Positions 43,298 to 51,705 are shown, counted from the stretch's first letter. The stretch: DNA of 64,000 nt from Lentibacillus siamensis (GCF_039522605.1 NZ_BAAADS010000001.1:62001-126000), one strand, 5' to 3'. A program made the numbers and translations. The notes: generated from the sequence alone by a model not told the origin.

Positions 43298-44208
43298 TTA
43301 AATACACCTTTCAGGACAAACATAACATTGGCCGGGCGCTCGGCAAGGCGGCGCATGTTATACCCGAACCAGTCATCGCCATATGGAACGTAAACACGCA
43401 TTTTGTAGCCTTCTTTGACCAATTTATTTTGCAGCTCAATTCGGATTCCAAACAGCATTTGAAACTCGAATTGATTGCGAGACAAACCCATATCCTTTTC
43501 CAATTGTTTTACATAAGCGATAATAGCATCATCATGCGTTCCGATAGCGGTATAATTTCCATTTTCCAGGCTCTGTTTAATAAGTTTCTTGTAGTTTTCA
43601 TCAACGTCTTTTTTATCTGGAAAAGCAACTTCTTCCGGTTCTTTATAAGCACCCTTAACAAGACGAAGATATGGATCATATTTATCCAGATTCTCCAAAT
43701 CTTCTTCCGTACGATATAAATATGCCTGCAGAACAGTACCAAGATTATCATATTCGTTACGCAATTCTTTAAAGATATTCAGTGTCTTATCTAGTCTTGT
43801 TTGATCTTCCATATCTATTGTGACGGTTACATTATATTGTTTGCCGGCATCCAAAATCCGACGTATGTTTTCCATTACCAAATCTTCTGAAATATCAAGT
43901 CCCAATGACGTTAATTTCAGGGAAAGCTGTGAATCAAGCTTCTTATCATGAATAATTTTGATTGCATGAATACACTCATCAGCAGATTCTCTTGCTTCTT
44001 TTTCATTGTCGATAAACTCACCAAGATGGTCAACCGTAACAACAAAACCATCATCATTAATTTCTTTTATCTTACGTGAAGCATGTTCAAAATCAACCCC
44101 GGCAACAAACCGCGATGCTCCAAATTTAAATCCGTATTTTTTCGCCAATCTTGTAAGCGTTTTATTATTGGATAAAAATAAAAAGAAGTTACGCATAAGC
44201 TGTTCCAC
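43291..44208 (-). CDS. fadM: Proline dehydrogenase
   Basis: A 305-residue flavoenzyme with the PRODH barrel motifs: LKLTSLGLDIS, VTVTIDMEDQTRLDKTLNIF, GTVLQAYLYRTEEDLENL, YLRLVKGAYKEPEEVAF and a C-terminal YVPYGDDWFGYNMRRLAERP. It oxidises proline to pyrroline-5-carboxylate at the membrane. GTG at 44208 is chosen since GGGGG lies nine bases upstream; the longer frame starts inside that site. The B. subtilis relative YusM follows fadNAE. No P5C dehydrogenase is present here. Symbol use (fadM/yusM/putB) varies. Confidence 0.92.
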   Translation of the reverse strand: MEQLMRNFFLFLSNNKTLTRLAKKYGFKFGASRFVAGVDFEHASRKIKEINDDGFVVTVDHLGEFIDNEKEARESADECIHAIKIIHDKKLDSQLSLKLTSLGLDISEDLVMENIRRILDAGKQYNVTVTIDMEDQTRLDKTLNIFKELRNEYDNLGTVLQAYLYRTEEDLENLDKYDPYLRLVKGAYKEPEEVAFPDKKDVDENYKKLIKQSLENGNYTAIGTHDDAIIAYVKQLEKDMGLSRNQFEFQMLFGIRIELQNKLVKEGYKMRVYVPYGDDWFGYNMRRLAERPANVMFVLKGVFKK

Positions 44209-44377
44209 GTAGATTACCCCCAAACAAAATTTTATTCTGATTTCTATATCTATTACTTTATCATTATTTTTTCAAAAAGGATATATTTTTTACTTTTTTG
44301 TCGAAAGATAAGTTTAGTCTCACTTAAATTTTATTTAGTTTAGAAAACAGTATAAAACCGGAATCATTCCTGTTTAC

Positions 44378-44398
44378 AAATCGTAATCATTACGATAT
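44378..44398 (+). promoter_or_regulatory. Zur box upstream of the zinc operon
   Basis: AAATCGTAATCATTACGATA followed by T is the Bacillus Zur palindrome (AAATCGTAATnATTACGATTT) with one end mismatch, 37 bases before adcA. Zinc-loaded Zur from the same operon should repress here. Confidence 0.93.
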
Positions 44399-44435
44399 GA
44401 TTGTGAAGTCCATTAATTAGAGAAAGGAATTAACC

Positions 44436-45368
44436 ATGCGTTTTTACAAACTACTACTTACACTCGTAATTACAGTAATTATTACAACAGGATGCGCTTC
44501 ATCCCCGTCAAGTCAATCCGATAATGCGCATCTTACCGTTTACACATCAATTTACCCGATACAATATGCGGTGGAGCGAATCGGCGGTGATACAGTGGAT
44601 GCTGAATCCGTGTACCCGCCCGGAGTTGATGCACACACTTACGAACCAACAACAAGGGAAATGACGGATATTGCCGATGCTAATGCATTCATTTATCTTG
44701 GTGCCGGCATGGAAGGCTTTGCCGAATCCGCAGCAGACGCACTCGGTTCGCAGGATGTCAATCTTATTGAACTCGGAACACAGCAGGAACTTTTTCATAA
44801 AGATTCCCACCATGAACACAACCATCATGAAGGACATCAGCATGGGGATAAAGATCCGCATATTTGGCTTGATCCGACCCGCATGCTTGATATGGCCGGA
44901 ATCGTTAAAGGGAAACTGATTGACATGAATCCGGAAAATAAACAAGTCTATATCAATAACTTTAACAAGCTGAAAAAAGATTTGCTTGCATTGGATAAAC
45001 AGTTTAAACAAACGTTAAAAGATAAGGAAAACAAAAAAATTCTCGTGGCACATGCCGCCTATGGATATTGGGAAGAACGCTATGGTATCGAACAAATTGC
45101 CATCAGCGGACTGTCATCAAGCGAAGAACCATCACAAAAGGAATTGACGCAAATTATCGATACCGCAAAAAAACATAATATGAGGTATGTCATTTTTGAA
45201 CAGAACGGAGCCGATCAGGTATCCAAAATAATTCAGGAGCAGCTTGGTTTGGAAGCATTGCACATCCATAACCTTTCCGTTCTGACCCAGGAGAATATTG
45301 ATGATGGTGAAGATTATTTATCGCTGATGAAACACAATATAAAAGTGCTTGATAAAGCAACCAAGTAA
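44436..45368 (+). CDS. adcA: Zinc ABC transporter substrate-binding lipoprotein AdcA/ZnuA
   Basis: A 310-residue cluster 9 binding protein. The lipobox TTGC puts it on the outer membrane face. The three metal histidines fit GVDAHTYEP, DPHIWLDP and VAHAAYGYW, with the acidic ligand in VIFEQNG. A His-rich loop (HHEHNHHEGHQHGDKDPH) lies near residue 128-145, typical of zinc binders. A Zur box lies upstream and the ATPase and permease follow. Confidence 0.95.
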   Translation: MRFYKLLLTLVITVIITTGCASSPSSQSDNAHLTVYTSIYPIQYAVERIGGDTVDAESVYPPGVDAHTYEPTTREMTDIADANAFIYLGAGMEGFAESAADALGSQDVNLIELGTQQELFHKDSHHEHNHHEGHQHGDKDPHIWLDPTRMLDMAGIVKGKLIDMNPENKQVYINNFNKLKKDLLALDKQFKQTLKDKENKKILVAHAAYGYWEERYGIEQIAISGLSSSEEPSQKELTQIIDTAKKHNMRYVIFEQNGADQVSKIIQEQLGLEALHIHNLSVLTQENIDDGEDYLSLMKHNIKVLDKATK

Positions 45369-45381
45369 GGGAGGTATAACC

Positions 45382-46137
45382 TTGGGTGAACCGATTGTTT
45401 CCATGGAAAATATCACGTACGCATACGAAAATAAAACCGTCCTGAACCAAATTAATTTTGAGATTCCAACCGGCGCCTTTATGGGGCTGGTGGGCCCAAA
45501 CGGCGGCGGAAAAACGACGCTGATTAAATTGATTCTCGGGTTGCTGAAGCCGGATCAAGGCACGATCCGGCTATTCGGTGGGCCGCTTGAGAAATTGAAA
45601 GCAAGAAGTAAGATTGGTTTTGTTTCCCAAAAAGCAAATTCCTTCAACAAGGGCTTTCCTGCAACCGTTTTTGAAGTTGTTTCGATGGGGTTGACTGCAA
45701 AAGTCGGTTACTTCTCATTTCTTAAACCGAAACACAAAGAACAAATCCTGCACGCTATTGATCAGGTGGGAATGCGGGAGTATGCCTATGAAAATATTGG
45801 GACGTTGTCAGGTGGCCAACAGCAGCGGATATTTATCGCCCGCTCCCTTGTCAGTGAACCGGAATTGCTGATTTTGGATGAGCCGACGGTCGGGGTTGAC
45901 TACGAAAATGTCAAACGGTTTTATGAACTGTTGCACCGGCTCAATGATGAAAATAATATTACATTACTGCTTGTTACACACGATACCGGCACGATGACTG
46001 AGCATGCAACCGATATTGTCTGTCTGAATAAGACACTCCATTTTCATGGAAAGCCGGAAGAATACACATCATTGTCTGAGAAAGATTTATCACGATTTTA
46101 CGGACACCCTGTAAATATTGTGGCACACGATCACTAA
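45382..46137 (+). CDS. adcC: Zinc ABC transporter ATPase AdcC
   Basis: A 251-residue ATPase: Walker A GPNGGGKTT near 41-48, signature LSGGQQQR, Walker B LLILDEPTVGVD and the His switch LLVTHD. TTG at 45382 is chosen because AAGGGAGG lies eight bases upstream. Powers zinc uptake with AdcA and AdcB; 13 bases separate it from adcA. Confidence 0.94.
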   Translation: MGEPIVSMENITYAYENKTVLNQINFEIPTGAFMGLVGPNGGGKTTLIKLILGLLKPDQGTIRLFGGPLEKLKARSKIGFVSQKANSFNKGFPATVFEVVSMGLTAKVGYFSFLKPKHKEQILHAIDQVGMREYAYENIGTLSGGQQQRIFIARSLVSEPELLILDEPTVGVDYENVKRFYELLHRLNDENNITLLLVTHDTGTMTEHATDIVCLNKTLHFHGKPEEYTSLSEKDLSRFYGHPVNIVAHDH

Positions 46138-46154
46138 CTGTTGGGGGAACTATC

Positions 46155-47009
46155 ATGCTGGCCGATTTTATACAATACGATTTTCTACGACATACATTTC
46201 TGACCGGGCTGCTGATCGGAATTATTGCCCCGCTTTTGGGAACGTTCATTGTTGTCCGGCGTCTGTCATTGATTGCAGATGCATTATCACATGTGACACT
46301 TGCCGGAATCGCCTTTGGTCTATTAATTGAAAAAAAAGTTGCGGCGGGAATCATCACACCACTATACAGCGGAATGGGATTTTCGGTGCTTGGGTCCATC
46401 CTTATCGAAAAACTCCGCGGTGTTTATAAGGCATACGAAGAACTGGCGATTCCTATTATCCTGTCAGGAGGCGTTGGACTGAGTGTGATCTTTATTTCAC
46501 TTGCGGACGGATTTAACACCGAACTGTTTAATTACCTGTTCGGCTCCGTTTCGGCGGTAAGTAAAACCGATTTTTATTCCATTCTGGGCATTTCCATTGT
46601 CATTATAATCGTCATCCGGGTTTTTTATAAGGAACTTGTCACCCTGTCGTTTGATGAAGAGCATGCCATTGTTTCAGGAATCCATTCCAAGCGGATCCAT
46701 CTGCTTTTCATTGTAATGACGGCACTTGTCATTGCTGCATCCATCCGTGTTGTCGGAGTCCTGCTTGTATCTGCGCTGATGACTCTGCCGGTTGCAGCAA
46801 GCATGCGGCTGGCACGGGGGTTTAAGCAAATGCTTGTGCTTTCCATTATTTTTGGTGAACTTGCCGTTATTCTCGGATTGATCAGCGGCTATTATTTCAG
46901 CATTCCGCCTGGAGGAACGATTGTTGTTATCTCCATCATTATTTTACTGATATCAATTGGAATGAAACGATTTTCATTAAAATCAAAGGGAGAGAGTGAA
47001 CTCAAATGA
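46155..47009 (+). CDS. adcB: Zinc ABC transporter permease AdcB
   Basis: A 284-residue ABC-3 family permease with about eight membrane helices. GTFIVVRRLSLIADALSHVTLAG is the classic early motif, and VSALMTLPVAASMRLARGF is the late coupling region. It forms the membrane channel of the zinc transporter. Its end overlaps the zur start by four bases. Confidence 0.94.
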   Translation: MLADFIQYDFLRHTFLTGLLIGIIAPLLGTFIVVRRLSLIADALSHVTLAGIAFGLLIEKKVAAGIITPLYSGMGFSVLGSILIEKLRGVYKAYEELAIPIILSGGVGLSVIFISLADGFNTELFNYLFGSVSAVSKTDFYSILGISIVIIIVIRVFYKELVTLSFDEEHAIVSGIHSKRIHLLFIVMTALVIAASIRVVGVLLVSALMTLPVAASMRLARGFKQMLVLSIIFGELAVILGLISGYYFSIPPGGTIVVISIIILLISIGMKRFSLKSKGESELK

Positions 47010-47419
47010 AACTGAGGGAAGCTATTAATCAACTAAAGGAAAAAGGTTACAAGACAACAGCAAAACGAAAAGATATGCTGACATTTTTTGCGAAAGCTGA
47101 CGGTTACCGAACGGCCAAAGACCTGATTCAATTTATGGAGCCAACGTACAAGGGAATCAGCTTTGACACCGTCTACCGGAACCTGCACCTGTTTGATGAA
47201 GTCGGTATCCTGGAAACAACCGTTTTAAACGGAGAAAAACAGTTTCAGCTCACCTGCACCGACGACCACCACCATCACTTCATCTGTAAGGAGTGCGGCA
47301 AGACAAAAGAAATTGCTGTTTGTCCGATGGATGAAATAAAAAACGACCTTGGTAATTATTCCATTGAGGGGCACAAATTCGAGATTTATGGTTTGTGTCC
47401 AATGTGTCAGAGTGCCTGA
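47006..47419 (+). CDS. zur: Zinc uptake regulator Zur (Fur family)
   Basis: A 137-residue Fur-family repressor. The winged-helix part is followed by a His-rich stretch DDHHHHFIC and two structural-zinc CxxC pairs, C94/C97 and C131/C134. Position at the end of the zinc transporter genes and the Zur box upstream show the role: it represses its own operon when zinc is sufficient. ATGA coupling to adcB is visible. Confidence 0.93.
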   Translation: MKLREAINQLKEKGYKTTAKRKDMLTFFAKADGYRTAKDLIQFMEPTYKGISFDTVYRNLHLFDEVGILETTVLNGEKQFQLTCTDDHHHHFICKECGKTKEIAVCPMDEIKNDLGNYSIEGHKFEIYGLCPMCQSA

Positions 47420-47793
47420 TGTCTATTTATTTAGCTGTTGGCATTGGTGGCATGGCAGGTGCGGTAGCACGTTACGCAGTTTCCATTCTAATTGTGGCAG
47501 GTTCCGGATTCCCGTTTGCAACGTTACTTGTCAATTTAACTGGCTGTTTCCTGCTGAGTTTTCTATTCAACCAGTCAAAAATCAAATCAATACTGTCCAG
47601 AAATGTATTCACCGCTCTTGGTACTGGATTGTTAGGATCGTTCACCACCTTTTCAACCTTTACCATTGAAACAATCAAATTATGGCATGAACATCCGGGA
47701 TTGGCCATTACCTATTCAATCATCAGCGTAGTTGGCGGTCTTCTGTTTTGTTATGCAGGATTCCGAACGGCCGGAAAGCAGGTGGACAGATGA
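47419..47793 (+). CDS. crcB1: Fluoride channel protein FluC/CrcB, subunit 1
   Basis: A 124-residue four-helix protein with the family motifs GGMAGAVARYAVS, NLTGCFLLSFLF and GLLGSFTTFSTFTIE. FluC proteins form dual-topology dimers that let fluoride leave the cell. The ATG overlaps the zur stop (TGATG), so translation is coupled. No fluoride riboswitch is possible directly upstream, since the region is coding. Confidence 0.92.
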   Translation: MSIYLAVGIGGMAGAVARYAVSILIVAGSGFPFATLLVNLTGCFLLSFLFNQSKIKSILSRNVFTALGTGLLGSFTTFSTFTIETIKLWHEHPGLAITYSIISVVGGLLFCYAGFRTAGKQVDR

Positions 47794-48125
47794 ATTTTTT
47801 ACTGGTAGCGATTGGCGGTTTTTTTGGCAGTATGGCACGGTTTTTTATTGTGCAAAAAACTGGAAAACGGCCAATTGGCACCTGGATCGCAAATACACTA
47901 GGTTCCGTTTTATTGGCGGCACTACTGCGTTTTTATCTGAACGGCCATTTACCCGACTGGTTTTGGCACCTGGCGGGAGCAGGTTTCAGCGGTGCATTTA
48001 CGACGTTTTCCACATTCGGCAATGAAACACTGCAATTAGTACTGGCACAAAAGTATAAAACAGCAGCATTGTATGTGTTTGGATCTCTGGCAATCACCCT
48101 GACTGCTGCAGGTTTAATTATTTAA
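47790..48125 (+). CDS. crcB2: Fluoride channel protein FluC/CrcB, subunit 2
   Basis: A 111-residue partner of the preceding protein with GGFFGSMARFFIVQ, NTLGSVLLAALLRF and GFSGAFTTFSTFGNET. The start overlaps the previous stop by ATGA. Paired, oppositely inserted FluC subunits (heterodimers) are common in Bacillaceae. It is the last gene of the zinc operon run. Confidence 0.92.
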   Translation: MNFLLVAIGGFFGSMARFFIVQKTGKRPIGTWIANTLGSVLLAALLRFYLNGHLPDWFWHLAGAGFSGAFTTFSTFGNETLQLVLAQKYKTAALYVFGSLAITLTAAGLII

Positions 48126-48185
48126 CTTTTTTATACAAAACTCCCCTTTTTTTCCTGTATACTAAGAAAGTAAAGGAGGAGTTAT

Positions 48186-49379
48186 ATGTCGAAAGGAAAA
48201 TCCGTCATGCTGGGGATTGCTATTTTTTTCCTGACAGCACTTATTTTAGTTATCACTGTGAACGCAAATGAAAAGAAAACACACCATGAAGCAAAATTAC
48301 ATAATCCCATGGAAAATACGCTTAAAGAAAAATCAGTAGTCGTGAAGACTCCCCAAAAAGAAAAAAACAAAAAAGCAGCACCGGGAAACAAACAAAATAC
48401 CCAATCCTATACCACCAAATATATAGCAGTTTCTGAACTGAATGTCCGTAGCGGTCCAGGTGTTGAACATGACGTAATAGACGTGTTGACCTTAAACGAA
48501 ACAATTGAAGCAGCAATGGAAAATGCAATCAACGGCTGGGTGAAAGTAAATGGTGATAATCTTCAGGGCTATGTAAATCAAAACTATCTTTCCGATGAAA
48601 AAATCAAAGTAGTTTCCGCTGCAACCAAGAGCGGCGACACGAACAATAAAAATGAAAAAAAGGACCAACCACAAAACTCAGATTCGCATCAGCAGAAGGA
48701 TTCAACTAAAAAAGATACCAATAAACAGAAAAAGGATTCGACAAAAAATAATTCAAACGAACAGAAACCAACTCCTCCAAAGAATGATGCACGGAAACTT
48801 GATACCGTTGGCGCAAGTAACCAATTAATTTTGGTAACGACCAATGGATATGGAACGAGTTCGGCCACCGTTCAGACATTTGAACGTGACTCAACGGGAT
48901 CATGGGAACAGATACTGTCCGTTCCAGGGCATATTGGTAAAAATGGTTTTGCGGCAAACAAAGTGGAAGGTGACGGAAAAAGTCCGACTGGTAAATACTC
49001 AATAGGCTTTGCCTTTGGACGAAGCGGGAATCCCGGTACAAAGCTACCATTCCGAAACATCACATCTGATATTGTTTGGGTGGATGATTCAGATTCTGCA
49101 TTGTACAACACATGGCAATCCAAACAGGCAACAAAGCAGAAATGGAACAGTGCAGAAAACATGAACATCCCGGCATATACATATGGTTTCGTCATTAACT
49201 ACAATACGCAGAAAACACCAGGTGCCGGCAGCGCCATTTTCTTTCATATTTCAAACAGTTATACACTCGGTTGTACCGGCGTTTCAAAAGGCAATGTAAT
49301 TAAAATTCTGCAATGGCTTGATCCAGCCAAAAACCCGGTAATTATCCAGACTCCAAGAAGTGCGTTGGGAAATTATTGA
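48186..49379 (+). CDS. SH3-domain L,D-transpeptidase (YkuD-type)
   Basis: 397 residues: N-terminal membrane anchor or signal (residues 7-25), Lys-rich linker, bacterial SH3 domain at about 78-135 (VSELNVRSGPGVEHDVIDVL), a Lys/Asp/Asn-rich linker, then a catalytic domain from about 210. The active-site set H354 and C363 is in FFHISNSYTLGCTG. The form, with VEGDGKSPTGKYSI, resembles YafK/ErfK-like enzymes that cross-link or modify peptidoglycan. It has its own AAAGGAGG site and a TATACT -10 element. Confidence 0.86.
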   Translation: MSKGKSVMLGIAIFFLTALILVITVNANEKKTHHEAKLHNPMENTLKEKSVVVKTPQKEKNKKAAPGNKQNTQSYTTKYIAVSELNVRSGPGVEHDVIDVLTLNETIEAAMENAINGWVKVNGDNLQGYVNQNYLSDEKIKVVSAATKSGDTNNKNEKKDQPQNSDSHQQKDSTKKDTNKQKKDSTKNNSNEQKPTPPKNDARKLDTVGASNQLILVTTNGYGTSSATVQTFERDSTGSWEQILSVPGHIGKNGFAANKVEGDGKSPTGKYSIGFAFGRSGNPGTKLPFRNITSDIVWVDDSDSALYNTWQSKQATKQKWNSAENMNIPAYTYGFVINYNTQKTPGAGSAIFFHISNSYTLGCTGVSKGNVIKILQWLDPAKNPVIIQTPRSALGNY

Positions 49380-49476
49380 TTAGGATAGGTTAGAAATTTA
49401 GCTGTAGGAATATACGCAAACCCAGCGTAAGGAAAAGTATAAGTGGGACTCCGCAGTGCGGTCAACACCAAACATT

Positions 49477-49525
49477 AGAAAAACTCGGCATTCGCCTCGT
49501 CTTATAGCGATTGCCGAAGTTTTTC
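49477..49525 (+). terminator. Terminator downstream of the L,D-transpeptidase gene
   Basis: AGAAAAACTCGGCA pairs with TGCCGAAGTTTTTCT (one bulge), about 100 bases after the stop. The left arm begins with A-rich sequence, so it works on both strands. Confidence 0.7.
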
Positions 49526-49562
49526 TTATAAGGTCAACCATAATTTATACTTTCTGACGTTA

Positions 49563-49643
49563 TTAGAAAACTTGGTTGTCACCAAGTCTTTGTGTGACAG
49601 CCTTAGTTGCAGTAAGAAAGTTTTATAGTTTTTTATCTGCCAG
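49563..49643 (+). repeat. Dispersed intergenic repeat, copy 2
   Basis: TTAGAAAACTTGGTTGTCAC then CAAGTCTTTGTGTGACAGCC and TTAGTTGCAGTAAGAAAG match copy 1 at 36326 closely, apart from an 8-nt deletion (ACTTATGC) between short direct repeats. Confidence 0.8.
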
Positions 49644-49764
49644 GAAGACTCACCAGCCGCCCGGGTAAAAAAGACAATGCAGAGGTTTTAACCTGAGCTG
49701 ATGTCGCGCTTTCACTCGAAAATAAAAACGAAATATAGTACCGGAGCGGCTAGATGAGCCTTCC
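49643..49764. repeat. Imperfect terminal inverted repeat element
   Basis: GGAAGACTCACCAGCCGCCC at 49643 and the complement of GGCTAGATGAGCCTTCC ending 49764 form 25-base imperfect inverted ends around about 70 bases of AT-rich sequence. It may be a decayed non-autonomous element or a large hairpin in the transcript of the downstream gene's 3' end. Confidence 0.55.
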
Positions 49765-49802
49765 CAAGATAATTCATATTTTTCTTTTAATAAACATTCC
49801 TT

Positions 49803-50606
49803 TTACCCAAATACCGTTTGCAGGACTTCTGTTTCCTCATGGTCGAGCATGTTCTTATGAATGACAGATTCCGCCTGTTTATTCATCTGTTCTTCCAGCT
49901 CATGTGATCCGTCCGATTCACCAACAACATATATTTTTTCCCAGTCATGATCCTTTGCCATCTTGTCCATTTTTGGGGCGATTTGTTTGTACCAGCGCTG
50001 CCTATTGGCCTGATAGCGTTCTTTGAATTCATCCTGCTGTGTACTTTTACCACCGGATCCCATCGATGCATCCGCTTTATGCGGCCCTGTAAACTGACGC
50101 CAATGGTCTGTATCCAAATCGAATTGATAATAAGATGTATCCAGAATTTCATTTAACGCTGTTTCTATCACTTTAATCTGATCCTGCTGCACCAAAATAA
50201 TTCCGGACTTCGGAAATTGTTCATGGAGCTTTCTCAGTTGATCAAGCTGTGGGGTTTCCTCCCAGTAAAATTCTGTCTTTAAACGCATTTGAACCCTGTC
50301 TGCATACCACACACTTTCATCTGCAGAAGCAAACAGAATGACCCCTCTGCGCAAGTGCTGCTCATTTGAGTGAATATATTTTTCCACTTTCTGTTTCACA
50401 AGTTGAAAGTTCTTTAGTTCTTCCTGGTCATCGGATTGCTCCAGGTAACTTTCAAAATTCCGTAAGCCATTCTTAAGATGAATCTTCCACTCGCCTGCCT
50501 GCTGCTCCGGATCAGATAAATCGGTATTCAGATACATTGAGAAAACTTTATTTGTACCGCCTTTTTTAACATTTTCCAGTTGCTTGATTTGTTCGGTCAA
50601 TTCCAT
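49803..50606 (-). CDS. Bacterial archaeo-eukaryotic release-factor-like protein (baeRF family)
   Basis: A 267-residue soluble protein with KVFSMYLNTDLSDPEQQAGE at the N-terminus, RRGVILFASADESVWY, and a central block with SGIILVQQDQIKVIETAL, which I match from memory to the bacterial aeRF1-like (baeRF/VLRF1-type) group, probably family 10. Those proteins share the release-factor fold and are suspected in ribosome rescue. The GSGGKSTQQDEF stretch may correspond to the GGQ-like loop. No neighbour helps to define its function. Confidence 0.65.
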   Translation of the reverse strand: MELTEQIKQLENVKKGGTNKVFSMYLNTDLSDPEQQAGEWKIHLKNGLRNFESYLEQSDDQEELKNFQLVKQKVEKYIHSNEQHLRRGVILFASADESVWYADRVQMRLKTEFYWEETPQLDQLRKLHEQFPKSGIILVQQDQIKVIETALNEILDTSYYQFDLDTDHWRQFTGPHKADASMGSGGKSTQQDEFKERYQANRQRWYKQIAPKMDKMAKDHDWEKIYVVGESDGSHELEEQMNKQAESVIHKNMLDHEETEVLQTVFG

Positions 50607-50674
50607 GTAATATCGGCACTCCTTTAAATAGTTGTTACTTGTTTCGTTTCCGATATTACCTTTTAATAAACATG

Positions 50675-50989
50675 TCAGGAGAACAGTTTTAGTCCCACGG
50701 CAGCTGACAGCACCATGCTGATGAACAGCACCCGGCGCCAGTCGGTGGATTCCTTATAGAATATAATGCCTGCCAGGGCGCTGCCAACCGTTCCAATTCC
50801 TGTCCAGACCGCATAAGCAGTGCTCATCGGGATTGTTTGCATAGCAATAGTCAGGAAAATAAAACTGATGGCAAAGCCTCCCAGCAGCCAGGCAAATGAA
50901 GCAATACCTTTTTTAGTATTTACTTTGTTTATTCCCATAACACCAACAATCTCACCAGCTCCCGCAACAAGTAAAAATACCCAGCTCAT
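50675..50989 (-). CDS. SMR-family transporter, second subunit (guanidinium exporter pair)
   Basis: A 104-residue four-helix small multidrug resistance protein. The essential Glu is at 13 in LLVAGAGEIVGVMGI, and MSTAYAVWTGIGTVGSALAGIIFYKE is the family core. It overlaps the first SMR gene by ATGA, so the two form a heteromer like YkkC/YkkD. The guanidine-I riboswitch ahead of the pair shows that guanidinium is the likely substrate. Confidence 0.88.
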   Translation of the reverse strand: MSWVFLLVAGAGEIVGVMGINKVNTKKGIASFAWLLGGFAISFIFLTIAMQTIPMSTAYAVWTGIGTVGSALAGIIFYKESTDWRRVLFISMVLSAAVGLKLFS

Positions 50990-51324
50990 GATGCCCGCTC
51001 CCCTTCTTCTTCAGACGTAATCATTTTTAACCCGATAACCCCGGTAAGCAAAATTGCAATCAGGACTGTTTTTGCCAGACTGAACGGCTCACCGAAAACG
51101 GTAAAGCCCAGAATTACAGTGCCAGTTGTTCCCATTCCCGTGAAAACCGCATACGCAGTCCCAACCGGCAAGTTTCTTGACGCAATGATCAGCAAGTGCA
51201 TACTGAAATAAATCGCAAGTGCTGTTAACAGCCAAGTTCCAACGTTATAGGAATGTTTTAGTCCAACTACCCAGCCAATTTCAAATAACCCTGCCAAAAA
51301 TACAATGTTCCAGCTTTTGTTCAT
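50986..51324 (-). CDS. SMR-family transporter, first subunit (Gdx/SugE-like)
   Basis: A 112-residue four-helix SMR protein with the Gdx-type N-terminal motif AGLFEIGWVVGLKHS (Glu15) and VGTAYAVFTGMGTTGTVILG. The GLFEIGW sequence is typical of guanidinium exporters rather than broad drug pumps. AGGAGG precedes the ATG. The leader, 51325-51670, carries a guanidine-I riboswitch, its terminator and a 21-nt period repeat array. Confidence 0.9.
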   Translation of the reverse strand: MNKSWNIVFLAGLFEIGWVVGLKHSYNVGTWLLTALAIYFSMHLLIIASRNLPVGTAYAVFTGMGTTGTVILGFTVFGEPFSLAKTVLIAILLTGVIGLKMITSEEEGERAS

Positions 51325-51382
51325 TTTTCAGCCTCCTGAAGTGTTAATACCTTCCGTTAATGGGGATGTTTTACACTGATCA

Positions 51383-51528
51383 GTTGATATTCCCCGTTTA
51401 CGGTTGATGTTGTGTCACAATCGGTTGATGTTCTCCTGGGAACGGTTGATGTTTCGCCTCAATGGTTGATGTTCTCCCCCACTCGGTTGATGTTTCATCC
51501 GGAACCAGTTGATGTTCCTCTCGTTTCG
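51383..51528. repeat. 21-nt period degenerate repeat array (array 2)
   Basis: Seven copies of GTTGATGTT (first one GTTGATATT) spaced 20, 21, 21, 20, 21 and 22 bases apart, separated by unlike 11-13-base stretches. It lies in the untranslated leader of the SMR pair, between the riboswitch terminator and the first gene. Confidence 0.9.
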
Positions 51529-51548
51529 CCAATAGCCGGCTATCCAAA

Positions 51549-51665
51549 ACAAAAAGCCCGGGAAGATATCGCGCTGATATCCTCCCGGGCTTTTCTCCCT
51601 CCGTGTACACGTACGTGCGTCTTCTCTTGGACCAGTCCGGTCATCACCGCGGAACCCTAGAAGAC
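51549..51665 (-). promoter_or_regulatory. Guanidine-I (ykkC) riboswitch with terminator
   Basis: On the minus strand the hallmark series is present: CTAGGGTTCCGCGG at 51660-51647, GACTGGTCCAAGAGAAGACG, then ACACGGAGGGAGAAAAGCCC. The terminator arm GCCCGGGAGGATATC pairs with GATATCTTCCCGGGC and is followed by TTTTTG. Guanidine binding should prevent termination and turn on the SMR genes. Confidence 0.93.
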
Positions 51666-51676
51666 TTAATAACATG

Positions 51677-51705
51677 AGTATAACCAATATTGCTTTTCCG
51701 GTCAA
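51677..51705 (-). promoter_or_regulatory. Sigma-A promoter of the guanidine-riboswitch transcript
   Basis: TTGACC (51705-51700) and TATACT (51682-51677) are separated by exactly 17 bases on the minus strand, placing the transcript start a few bases before the CTAGGGTTCCG aptamer hallmark. Confidence 0.8.

Noticed and set aside
47395..47419. Fluoride riboswitch upstream of crcB1
   Set aside because: The preceding DNA is the 3' end of zur coding sequence and shows no crcB-motif boxes.
51383..51528. Possible CRISPR array (regular short repeats)
   Set aside because: The repeat part is only 9-10 bases, the period is 21, spacers are not 30-40 bases, and no cas genes are present. The same holds for arrays 1, 3 and 4.
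51415..51705. 97-codon minus-strand frame ahead of the SMR genes
   Set aside because: It runs through the guanidine-I aptamer, terminator and repeat array, all of which explain the sequence as untranslated leader.
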